Below are positions 1 through 5,701 of a stretch of DNA of 6,270 nt, piece by piece (the stretch's first letter is position 1; each line of letters starts with the position of its first letter). A model generated the notes under the pieces. That model saw only the letters and a program-made list of their open reading frames with translations. It did not search any database and was not told where the DNA came from. A program made the position numbers and the translations under genes. The stretch covers positions 1-6,270 of the forward strand of contig DBLB01000131.1 in NCBI GenBank assembly GCA_002298695.1, written 5' to 3'. Source of the DNA: Clostridiales bacterium UBA735. Lineage in GTDB: Bacteria > Bacillota > Clostridia > Oscillospirales > Oscillospiraceae.

Positions 1-631
1 CGATGACGGCGGGCACGCCCTTCAGATGATATTTGTCCTCCCAGATGACCGGGATGCCGCCGCCGCCGGCTGCGATGACAGCGTGGCCGGCGTTCATCAG
101 GGCACGGATGGTGGCGATCTCGATGATCTCGGTCGGCTTCGGGCTGGCGACGACCTGACGCCAGCCGCGGCCCGCGTCCTCGGCCACGTCGATGCCCTTC
201 TCGGCGGCGAGCTTCTTGGCCTCTTCCTCGGTCATGAACGCGCCGATGGGCTTCGTCGGATGCTGGAACGCCGGATCCTTCGGGTCGACGGCGACCTGCG
301 TCAGCACAGTCGCGACGTGGATGCCCGCGCCGCGGCGGTCGAGCTCTTCGCCGATGACGTTCTGCAGGTCATAGCCGATGTAGCCCTGACTCATGGCCAC
401 ACACATCGAAAGGGGCATGATGTCGCTCTTGGCCTCCTGCTTGTGGTAGGCGGCGAAGGCGTTCTGGATCATGCCGACCTGCGGGCCGTTGCCGTGGGCG
501 ATGACGACCTCGTGGCCGTCCTGAATGAGGTCGGCAATGGCCTTGGCCGTCACATGGACGGCGTCCATCTGCTCGTGCAGATTCTTGCCGAGGGCGTTGC
601 CGCCCAGCGCAATGACGATTCGTTTTCCCAT
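1..631 (-). CDS. arcC: Carbamate kinase, C-terminus cut by window edge
   Basis: Carbamate kinase makes ATP and carbamate (then CO2 and ammonia) from carbamoyl phosphate and ADP in the cytoplasm; it is the energy-yielding last step of carbamoyl-phosphate-forming catabolism. The first 210 residues are present; the family is usually about 310, so roughly 100 C-terminal residues lie outside. Visible family motifs are the N-terminal GGNAL glycine loop (residues 10-14), AHGNGPQVG (45-53), RGWRQVVASPKP (155-166) and AAGGGGIPV (187-195), all typical of amino-acid-kinase-fold carbamate kinases. The start ATG (629-631) has a GAGG ribosome site 8-9 nt upstream. It is the third gene of the leftward operon, 73 bp after ygeW, with a strong hairpin in the gap. 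In E. coli the paralogue next to ygeW is called yqeA; arcC is used here as the general name. Family assignment is very secure; the pathway role is inferred from neighbours. Confidence 0.96.
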   Translation of the reverse strand, partial: MGKRIVIALGGNALGKNLHEQMDAVHVTAKAIADLIQDGHEVVIAHGNGPQVGMIQNAFAAYHKQEAKSDIMPLSMCVAMSQGYIGYDLQNVIGEELDRRGAGIHVATVLTQVAVDPKDPAFQHPTKPIGAFMTEEEAKKLAAEKGIDVAEDAGRGWRQVVASPKPTEIIEIATIRALMNAGHAVIAAGGGGIPVIWEDKYHLKGVPAVI

Positions 632-638
632 AGTTAAA

Positions 639-644
639 ACCTCA
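639..644 (-). promoter_or_regulatory. Ribosome binding site of carbamate kinase
   Basis: On the minus strand TGAGGT lies 7 nt before the ATG at 631. It supports this start even though the gene continues beyond the window edge. The complementarity is moderate, weaker than the ygeY and ygeW sites. Confidence 0.6.
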
Positions 645-654
645 TTGAAAGATC

Positions 655-678
655 CCGGCGGGAGAGGTCTCCCGCCGG
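655..678 (-). promoter_or_regulatory. Strong intercistronic hairpin between ygeW and carbamate kinase
   Basis: An inverted repeat with 11-nt perfectly complementary arms (655-665 and 668-678; arm CCGGCGGGAGA) lies between the ygeW stop and the carbamate kinase ribosome site. Because a loop needs at least three bases, about 9-10 pairs can form. In the direction of the operon it is followed by ATCTTTC, not a run of U, so it is not a convincing terminator there. In the opposite direction it is followed by five T (684-688), so it could stop antisense transcription. Plausible roles are transcript stabilisation or partial attenuation that sets the ygeW to kinase ratio. It is not the same sequence as the REP palindrome found elsewhere in the window. 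Confidence 0.65.
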
Positions 679-704
679 ACCTATTTTTAGATTAGAATTT
701 CAGC

Positions 705-1898
705 TCAGAAATTTTTTCTCTTGTTGTCGGCGGCGTCCAGCTCCATCAGGGCCTTGACCGGATCCTTGACCTGGGCCAGGAAGATCATTGCGGCGATGAT
801 GTACGGCTTGTAGGAAGCCTGCTTGTACAGCGGCACGAGGTAACGGTCGAACACGGAGTTGTCCACCTCGCCCTCCGGGCAGGAAAGGCCGGAGATGTCG
901 GCGGGCAGGCAGTGCAGGTACAGGGCTTTGCCGTCCTTGGTGAGCTTCATCATCTCTTCGGAGCAGGTCCAGTCCTTGTGCTCGGCGTTCTGCGCGAGCA
1001 GCTGCTTCTCGAGCTCGTCGATGCCCTTCTGGTCGCCCTTGACATACAGCTCAGAGCGCTTTTCCATCGCCTTGAACGGCGCCCAGGACTTCGGATAAAC
1101 GATGTCGGCGTCCTGGAAGGCCTCGGCCATGGAGTTGGTCTTGTGGAACTTGGAGCCGTACTTCTCGCAGTTCTTGCGGGCGATCTCCTCGACCTCGGGG
1201 AACACATCGTATCCTTCCGGATGGGCCAGCGTGACGTCCATGCCGAAGCGGGTGAACAGACCGATGACGCCCTGCGGGACGGACAGCGGCTTGCCGTAGC
1301 TGGGGCTGTAGGCCCAGGTCATGGCGACCTTTTTGCCCTTGAGGTTCTCCACGCCGCCGAAGTAGTGGATGACGTGCAGCATATCGGCCATGCACTGCGT
1401 CGGATGGTCGACGTCGCACTGCAGGTTGACGAGCGTCGGTCTCTGCTCAAGGATGCCGTCACGGTAGCCTTCTTCGAGGGCGTCCATGAACGTCTTCTGA
1501 TACTCGTGGCCCTGATGGATGTACATGTCGTCGCGGATGCCGATGACATCGGCCATGAAGGAGACCATGTTCGCGGTCTCGCGGACGGTCTCGCCGTGGG
1601 CGATCTGGGACTTCTTCTCGTCGAGGTCCTGCGTGGTCAGGCCGAGGAAGTTGCACGCAGACGCGAAGGAGAAGCGGGTGCGGGTGGAGTTGTCGCGGAA
1701 GATGGAGATGCCGAGGCCGGAGTTGAAGACCTTGGTGGACTTGTTGCGCTCGCGCAGGTCGCGCAGGGCGTCGGCCACGGTGAAGACGGCGTCGATCTCG
1801 TCGTCGGTCTTGTCCCAGGTCCAATAGAAATCGGTCTTGTACATATTGTTGATGCGGAGCGTCTCAAGATGTCTCGCAAGTTCTACGGCTTTGCTCAT
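705..1898 (-). CDS. ygeW: Knotted carbamoyltransferase YgeW
   Basis: This 397-residue protein belongs to the aspartate/ornithine carbamoyltransferase superfamily, YgeW branch, whose members have a trefoil knot and whose physiological substrate has long been uncertain. Seen in the sequence: carbamoyl-phosphate motif STRTR at 71-75, HPTQ at 165-168 and HCLP at 329-332. Full length fits the YgeW family (about 395). The start ATG (1896-1898) follows AAGGAG at 1911-1916 with a 12-nt gap. It is the middle gene of the leftward operon, after ygeY and before carbamate kinase. That order suggests it runs in the catabolic direction: phosphorolysis of a carbamoyl (ureido) compound to carbamoyl phosphate, which the kinase uses to make ATP. 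The direction and substrate are inferred; the family call is firm. No truncation or frameshift is seen. Confidence 0.95.
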   Translation of the reverse strand: MSKAVELARHLETLRINNMYKTDFYWTWDKTDDEIDAVFTVADALRDLRERNKSTKVFNSGLGISIFRDNSTRTRFSFASACNFLGLTTQDLDEKKSQIAHGETVRETANMVSFMADVIGIRDDMYIHQGHEYQKTFMDALEEGYRDGILEQRPTLVNLQCDVDHPTQCMADMLHVIHYFGGVENLKGKKVAMTWAYSPSYGKPLSVPQGVIGLFTRFGMDVTLAHPEGYDVFPEVEEIARKNCEKYGSKFHKTNSMAEAFQDADIVYPKSWAPFKAMEKRSELYVKGDQKGIDELEKQLLAQNAEHKDWTCSEEMMKLTKDGKALYLHCLPADISGLSCPEGEVDNSVFDRYLVPLYKQASYKPYIIAAMIFLAQVKDPVKALMELDAADNKRKNF

Positions 1899-1910
1899 AA
1901 TATTTTATCT

Positions 1911-1916
1911 CTCCTT
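1911..1916 (-). promoter_or_regulatory. Ribosome binding site of ygeW
   Basis: AAGGAG on the minus strand, 12 nt before the ATG at 1898. This spacing is on the long side, and the spacer is AT-rich. It shows that ygeW has its own ribosome entry and does not depend on translational coupling with ygeY, whose stop is 71 bp upstream. Confidence 0.7.
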
Positions 1917-1936
1917 AGATGTATTTATGATGTTGC

Positions 1937-1958
1937 GGGCGGACAGAGCCGTCCGCCC
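1937..1958. repeat. Solitary REP-like palindrome in the ygeY-ygeW spacer
   Basis: A perfect 8-nt inverted repeat (arms GGGCGGAC and GTCCGCCC, loop AGAGCC) lies 11 nt past the ygeY stop and before the ygeW ribosome site. It matches the 22-nt core of the two copies inside the RAYT gene except for one loop base (AGAGCC here, AGAGTC at 6010). The CTACAA flank of those copies is absent here. No T tract follows on either strand, so it is unlikely to be a terminator. It would fold as a hairpin in the operon transcript and may stabilise the upstream ygeY message against 3' decay. It most likely belongs to a family of dispersed REP-type elements mobilised by RAYT proteins. Confidence 0.85.
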
Positions 1959-1969
1959 ATGATTTCATC

Positions 1970-3367
1970 TTACTTGATATCGTTACCAGTCAGTTCCTGA
2001 CGGAAGCTCGTCGCGGAGCCGTCCTTGTTCTCGGGCTTGTAGAGCATCGGAACAGCGGCATAGAGCGCGGCGCAGGTGACGAGATCCTGCTTCCAGGTGA
2101 TCTCGTTCGGCGCATGGGCCTGGGACTCGGCGCCGGGGCCGAAGCCAACGCACGGGATGCCGTAGCGGCCCTGGATGGAGACGCCGTTGGTGGAGAACGT
2201 CCACTTGTCGGTCAGCGGGCGGCCTTCGCGCTTTTCTCTCGCGGTCTCATCGGCCCAGAGTCTCTTGTCGCCCCAGAGCGCATGATGCGCGTCGACCAGA
2301 GCCTGCACGTGCGGCGCGGTCTCCTTGTTGATCCAGGTCGGGAAGAAGCACTCGGTCTCATAGACGTGGCCGGTCCACGAGGGACGGTCGTACATGTACA
2401 TGGAGACCTTGACGTCCTTCGCGTACTTCTTGCAGGCGGGCAGATCCTCGATCTCCTTCAGGCAGGACTTGTAGGTCTCGCCGGCCGTCATGCGGCGGTC
2501 GATGGAGATGGAGCAGGAGTCGGCGACAGCGCAGCGGCTGGGGCTGGTATAGAAGATCTGGCTGGTGGTGCAGGTGCCGCGGCCGAGGAAGCGTGCATCT
2601 TCCCAGTGCTCGGGGTTGTACTTCGGGTCGAGCATCTTGACGAGGCCCTTGACCTCCTTGTCGTCGCCCGCGTCGTTCTCATTGAGGTCGCGGACGTTCA
2701 GGATGACTTCCGCCATCTTGTGGATCGCGTTGTCGCCGCGCTCCGGCGCGGAGCCGTGGCAGGAAACACCGTGCATGTCGACGCGGATCTCCATCCGGCC
2801 GCGATGGCCGCGATAGATGCCGCCGTCGGTCGGTTCGGTGGAGATGACGAACTCGATCTTGCTGCGCGCGTCTTCGGGTCCGTTGAAGTATTCGTTGACG
2901 ATGGACTGCCAGCACATGCCGTCGCAGTCCTCTTCCTGCACGGAGCCGACGACCATGATCTTGTAGCCCTCGGGGATGAGGCCCTGTTCCTTCATGATCT
3001 TGACGCCGTAGGTGGCAGCAGCCATGCCGCCCTCCTGGTCGGAGGCGCCGCGGCCATAGATGATATCGTCGGTCTCATAGCCCTCGTAGGGGTCGTTCGT
3101 CCAGTTTTCGCGGTTGCCGATGCCGACGGTGTCGATGTGGGAGTCGATGGCGATGATCTTCTCGCCCTCGCCCATCCAGCCGATGACGTTGCCGAGCTTG
3201 TCGAATTCGACCTTGTCATAGCCGAGCTTGGTCATTTCCTCGGCGATGCGGCGGACGACGCCCTCTTCCTCGCAGGACTCCGACGGGATCCGGATCATGT
3301 CCCGCAGGAACTTTGCCATGTCGGCCTTGTAGCCCTCGGCAGCCTTCTTAATCTGGTCATAATTCAT
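1970..3367 (-). CDS. ygeY: YgeY-family M20 metallohydrolase
   Basis: A 465-residue cytoplasmic M20-type di-zinc hydrolase (ArgE/DapE/carboxypeptidase G2 fold). Seen: SHIDTVG with metal His77 and Asp79; [10 protein letters not shown] with bridging Asp110; catalytic and metal pair Glu145-Glu146 in [20 protein letters not shown] with metal Glu178; and the last metal ligand His418 in AESQAHAP. The set matches YgeY, often annotated as a selenium-metabolism or putative peptidase hydrolase. E. coli YgeY is about 400 residues, so this version has roughly 60 extra residues, probably in loops around 231-265 and 327-390. The start at 3367 is chosen because AGGAGGG lies 9 nt upstream; an upstream ATG at 3463 lies before the promoter. 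As first gene of the operon it probably hydrolyses an amide-type intermediate feeding YgeW. The substrate is unknown. Confidence 0.94.
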   Translation of the reverse strand: MNYDQIKKAAEGYKADMAKFLRDMIRIPSESCEEEGVVRRIAEEMTKLGYDKVEFDKLGNVIGWMGEGEKIIAIDSHIDTVGIGNRENWTNDPYEGYETDDIIYGRGASDQEGGMAAATYGVKIMKEQGLIPEGYKIMVVGSVQEEDCDGMCWQSIVNEYFNGPEDARSKIEFVISTEPTDGGIYRGHRGRMEIRVDMHGVSCHGSAPERGDNAIHKMAEVILNVRDLNENDAGDDKEVKGLVKMLDPKYNPEHWEDARFLGRGTCTTSQIFYTSPSRCAVADSCSISIDRRMTAGETYKSCLKEIEDLPACKKYAKDVKVSMYMYDRPSWTGHVYETECFFPTWINKETAPHVQALVDAHHALWGDKRLWADETAREKREGRPLTDKWTFSTNGVSIQGRYGIPCVGFGPGAESQAHAPNEITWKQDLVTCAALYAAVPMLYKPENKDGSATSFRQELTGNDIK

Positions 3368-3376
3368 AAACCTGCA

Positions 3377-3383
3377 CCCTCCT
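3377..3383 (-). promoter_or_regulatory. Ribosome binding site that sets the ygeY start
   Basis: AGGAGGG on the minus strand, 9 nt before the ATG at 3367. The near-perfect match and spacing decide the start in favour of the protein beginning MNYDQIKK, over the 32-residue longer reading frame. Confidence 0.85.
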
Positions 3384-3406
3384 GGTTTTTCATTATGTTC
3401 ATATTG

Positions 3407-3421
3407 ACTGCAAATCGCAGT
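3407..3421. promoter_or_regulatory. Short inverted repeat in the ygeY leader
   Basis: ACTGC, a 5-nt spacer AAATC, then GCAGT. It lies just downstream of the -10 box of the predicted ygeY promoter, about where the transcript starts, so it could be an operator for a dimeric regulator or a small 5' hairpin protecting the mRNA. The arms are short and the site is only suggestive. Confidence 0.35.
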
Positions 3422-3442
3422 TTCTGACTCCATCATACCACA
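3420..3442 (-). repeat. Mirrored promoter block, leftward copy
   Basis: Read on the minus strand this block runs TGTGG, TATGATGGA, GTCA, GAAAC. It matches the rightward block at 3517-3540 at 21 of 23 aligned positions, with one single-base gap. It spans the extended -10 element and the predicted transcription start of ygeY. The two copies face away from each other around a centre near 3480. Confidence 0.7.
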
Positions 3443-3459
3443 ACTTCTACCATTGTCAA
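3432..3459 (-). promoter_or_regulatory. Sigma-A type promoter of the ygeY-ygeW-kinase operon
   Basis: On the minus strand: -35 TTGACA (3459-3454), 16-nt spacer, -10 TATGAT (3437-3432), with an extended-10 TGG just before it. The -35 is a full consensus match and the -10 differs from consensus at one base. Transcription would begin near 3425, giving a leader of about 58 nt before the ygeY ATG. Because the box is so strong, regulation is more likely by repression or by control over the initial transcribed region than by need for an activator. Confidence 0.8.
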
Positions 3460-3476
3460 ACAAAATTTTTGATAAC

Positions 3477-3491
3477 CTGAATTTTTTTCAG
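3477..3491. promoter_or_regulatory. Possible operator between the divergent promoters
   Basis: CTGAA, a 5-nt T spacer, then TTCAG form a short palindrome close to the centre of the divergent region, between the two -35 boxes. It is where a shared regulator could sit. The T-rich composition makes chance occurrence possible, so this is a weak candidate only. Confidence 0.25.
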
Positions 3492-3499
3492 AAAAGGCA

Positions 3500-3527
3500 T
3501 TGATTTCTGCAAAAACTGTGATATGAT
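3500..3527 (+). promoter_or_regulatory. Sigma-A type promoter of the regulator-PLP enzyme operon
   Basis: -35 TTGATT (3500-3505), 16-nt spacer, -10 TATGAT (3522-3527), preceded by an extended-10 TGA. Transcription would begin near 3534, leaving a leader of about 27 nt that contains the GGAGGT ribosome site of the regulator (3550-3555). The -35 is weaker than that of the opposing promoter, consistent with a lower basal level, while the -10 region is nearly the same sequence. Confidence 0.75.
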
Positions 3528-3540
3528 GGAATCACGAAAC
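3517..3540 (+). repeat. Mirrored promoter block, rightward copy
   Basis: The block runs TGTGA, TATGATGGA, ATCAC, GAAAC and spans the extended -10 element and predicted start of the regulator operon. It is the partner of the minus-strand block at 3420-3442. Identity continues past the -10 hexamer through TGGA, TCA and GAAAC, which general promoter consensus does not require. Confidence 0.7.
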
Positions 3541-3560
3541 GGAAGAAACGGAGGTGTGAT

Positions 3561-4211
3561 ATGCTGAGCCAGCAGAGCATGGATGCGCTGAAGCAGATCG
3601 CCAGAGGCATTGCATTGCAGTTCGGGCCGAACTGTGAGGTGGTCATCCATGAAATTTCGGACAAGAGCGCCTATTCCTCCATCGTCGCCATTGAAAACGG
3701 TCATGTGACCGGGCGCAAGGTGGGCGACGGGCCGTCGCACGTGGTGCTCGAGCAGCTGGGCCACGAGGACGACAATGTCTGCGACCAGTTCGGCTATCTG
3801 ACACGCACGAAGGACGGAAAGATCCTCAAATCCACGTCCGTCTATATCCGCGATGAGACCGGAAAGGTCGCCGCGATCCTCGGCATCAACTATGACATCT
3901 CCATGATGCAGATGCTGGACAGCGCGCTGCACGCCTTCCTCACGCCGGATCAGCCCGAGCAGAAAGAGCCCGAGCGCATCACGCTCAATGTGGCCGACCT
4001 GCTCGACGATCTCATCCGGCAGGCCGACGAGCTCGTCGGCAAGCCCGTGGCCCTGATGACCAAGGACGACAAAGTCAAGGCCATCCGGTACCTCAACAGC
4101 ACCGGCGCGCTGCTCATCACGAAATCCGGTGATAAGATCGCCAAACATTTCAGTATTTCCAAGTACACGCTGTATTCTTATTTAGACACAAGTAAAACAG
4201 GAGGAGCTTGA
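3561..4211 (+). CDS. YheO/DauR-type PAS-HTH transcriptional regulator
   Basis: A 216-residue cytoplasmic DNA-binding regulator. Residues about 5-115 match the YheO-like PAS-type sensor domain (N-terminal NCEVVIHEIS, then TSVYIRDETGKVAAILGINYDIS near 92-114). Residues about 150-208 form the YheO-type helix-turn-helix (KVKAIRYLNSTGALLITKSGDKIAKHFSISKYTLYSYL region). The closest characterised relatives I know are E. coli YheO and Pseudomonas DauR, which represses D-arginine catabolism genes. The family typically senses small metabolites. The ATG at 3561 has GGAGGT 5 nt upstream. Divergent placement from ygeY and overlap of its 3' end with the ribosome site of the PLP enzyme gene suggest it controls both operons and itself. 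Ligand and sign of control are unknown. No truncation is visible. Confidence 0.9.
   Translation: MLSQQSMDALKQIARGIALQFGPNCEVVIHEISDKSAYSSIVAIENGHVTGRKVGDGPSHVVLEQLGHEDDNVCDQFGYLTRTKDGKILKSTSVYIRDETGKVAAILGINYDISMMQMLDSALHAFLTPDQPEQKEPERITLNVADLLDDLIRQADELVGKPVALMTKDDKVKAIRYLNSTGALLITKSGDKIAKHFSISKYTLYSYLDTSKTGGA
4199..4206 (+). promoter_or_regulatory. Ribosome site of the PLP enzyme inside the regulator gene
   Basis: AGGAGGAG lies within the last codons of the regulator, whose TGA ends at 4211, and 8 nt before the ATG at 4215. The 3-nt gap between the genes and this embedded strong site indicate one transcript and probable translational coupling. Confidence 0.85.
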
Positions 4212-4214
4212 CAA

Positions 4215-5696
4215 ATGGGTAAAATCGATCTGACCATCAACAAAGAGGGCCTTGCGCATAACATCAAGAAGGCCAAGGAAAACGGCATCATCATCCCGAC
4301 CATCGCGGAGATGCAGCATCCGGAGACCATCCCGGAAAAGATCCAGGAAAAGCTGAAGTCCGTCGGCATGTGGGACGTGAACCCGCTGAACCTGTTCCGC
4401 ATCACGTGGAAGAACCAGCCCAAGGTCGAGGGCGCGCTGTTTCAGGCCGTCCCGAACTATGTGGAGATCCCTTCCGTCCTGTCCGGCGTGCCTTGCCGTA
4501 TCATCGCGATGGCCGGCAAGTGGTTCCCCACCGGCTGCCATAAGGTCGGCGCTTCGTTCGGCTGCCTCGCCCCGCGCCTTGTCACCGGCCAGTTCGACGT
4601 CGACAAGCACAAGGCCGTCTGGCCCTCCACCGGCAACTACTGCCGCGGCGGCGCGTTCAACTCCCGCCTGCTCGGCGCGCAGGGCGTCGCCATTCTCCCG
4701 GCCGAGATGAGCCAGGAGCGCTTTGAGTGGCTGCACTCCATCGGCGCAGAAGTCATCGCCACGCCGGGCTGCGAGTCCAACGTCAAGGAGATCTTCGACA
4801 AGACCAACGAGCTCAAGCAGGATCCGCAGTACATGATCTTCAACCAGTTCGAAGAGATGGGCAACCCGCTGTGGCACTACAACGTCACCGGCAACGCGCT
4901 GGCCGACCTCTATGAGGCTGTCAAGCGTCCGGGCGACCGCTTTGCAGGCGCCTGCTTCACCTCCGGTTCCGCGGGCACCATGTCCTCCGGCGACCGTCTG
5001 AAGGAGCTCTATCCGAGCCTGAAGCTCGGCGTGGGCGAAGCCCTGCAGTGCCCGACCATCCTCGAGAACGGCTTCGGCGGCCACCGCATCGAAGGCATCG
5101 GCGACAAGCACATCCCCTGGATCCACAACGTCAAGAACACCGACATGGTCATCGACATCGACGACGAAGACTCCCAGCGTCTGCTCCGCCTGTTCAACAC
5201 GAAGGACGGCCAGGCCTACCTGAAGGAAGAGCTCGGCCTCGACGACGAGCTGATCGAGAAGCTGACCTGGCTCGGCATCTCCGGCATTGCGAACGTCCTC
5301 TGCTGCATCAAGATGGCGAAGTACTACGAGCTGACCGAGCACGACGTCGTCGGCACCGTCCTGACCGACTCCGCCGTCATGTACGGCAGCCGCATCGAGG
5401 AGCTGAACCAGATGCACGGCGCGTACAGCCGCAATGAGGCCGTCCTCGATCACAACATCCACATGCTCGGCCTCAAGACCGACAACATGATGGAGCTGAA
5501 CTATGTGCAGCGCAAGCGCGTCCACAACCTGAAGTACTACACCTGGGTCGAGCAGCAGGGCAAGACCAGTGAAGAGCTCAACGCCCTCTGGTACGACGTG
5601 GAAGGCACATGGGATGCCGTCCATGCCCAGGCGAAGGATCTCGATGCCCTCATCAACGAGTTCAACGAGGAGACCGGCCTGCTCAAGAGCCTGTAA
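4215..5696 (+). CDS. Fold-type II PLP-dependent enzyme (tryptophan synthase beta superfamily), unknown substrate
   Basis: A 493-residue cytoplasmic enzyme of the cysteine synthase / threonine dehydratase / tryptophan synthase beta superfamily. Seen: FPTGCHKVGASFG, with Lys110 the likely Schiff-base lysine (equivalent to the SFK lysine); PSTGNYCRGGAF, whose STGN at 138-141 is the usual substrate-carboxylate loop; and TSGSAGTMSSGD, whose GSAGT at 251-255 would bind the PLP phosphate. It is about 90 residues longer than YgeX and lacks obvious YgeX resemblance, though it occupies the place a PLP ammonia-lyase would have in a ygeW-ygeY system. Many clostridial homologues carry only the label PLP-dependent protein subunit beta. 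OrtB (2-amino-4-oxopentanoate thiolase beta subunit) is a similarly long fold-type II relative, but no OrtA-like partner is seen. Reaction type, beta-elimination, replacement or thiolysis, cannot be told from sequence alone. Family call is firm, function open. Confidence 0.88.
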   Translation: MGKIDLTINKEGLAHNIKKAKENGIIIPTIAEMQHPETIPEKIQEKLKSVGMWDVNPLNLFRITWKNQPKVEGALFQAVPNYVEIPSVLSGVPCRIIAMAGKWFPTGCHKVGASFGCLAPRLVTGQFDVDKHKAVWPSTGNYCRGGAFNSRLLGAQGVAILPAEMSQERFEWLHSIGAEVIATPGCESNVKEIFDKTNELKQDPQYMIFNQFEEMGNPLWHYNVTGNALADLYEAVKRPGDRFAGACFTSGSAGTMSSGDRLKELYPSLKLGVGEALQCPTILENGFGGHRIEGIGDKHIPWIHNVKNTDMVIDIDDEDSQRLLRLFNTKDGQAYLKEELGLDDELIEKLTWLGISGIANVLCCIKMAKYYELTEHDVVGTVLTDSAVMYGSRIEELNQMHGAYSRNEAVLDHNIHMLGLKTDNMMELNYVQRKRVHNLKYYTWVEQQGKTSEELNALWYDVEGTWDAVHAQAKDLDALINEFNEETGLLKSL

Positions 5697-5701
5697 GCCG
5701 G

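Noticed and set aside
26..637. 203-codon open frame on the plus strand
   Set aside because: Antisense to carbamate kinase, whose motifs on the minus strand are unmistakable.
1937..1958. Rho-independent terminator after ygeY
   Set aside because: The hairpin is strong but no T run follows it on either strand, and ygeW and carbamate kinase follow without an obvious new promoter.
912..2000. 362-codon open frame on the plus strand opposite ygeW
   Set aside because: Antisense shadow of ygeW that also runs through the intergenic REP; no recognisable domain.
2114..3427. 437-codon open frame on the plus strand opposite ygeY
   Set aside because: Antisense shadow of ygeY with low-complexity Val/Ala/Asp-rich translation and no ribosome site or motif.
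3368..3463. 32-residue N-terminal extension of ygeY from the ATG at 3463
   Set aside because: This ATG lies upstream of the predicted -35 and -10 boxes and has no ribosome site, while the ATG at 3367 has an excellent one and gives the expected N-terminus.
3456..4148. 230-codon open frame on the minus strand opposite the regulator
   Set aside because: Antisense to a well-supported PAS-HTH gene and would begin inside it without a ribosome site.
5609..5701. Longer RAYT start at 5609
   Set aside because: It would overlap 88 bases of the PLP enzyme gene in another frame, and the RAYT family match begins with the ATG at 5702.
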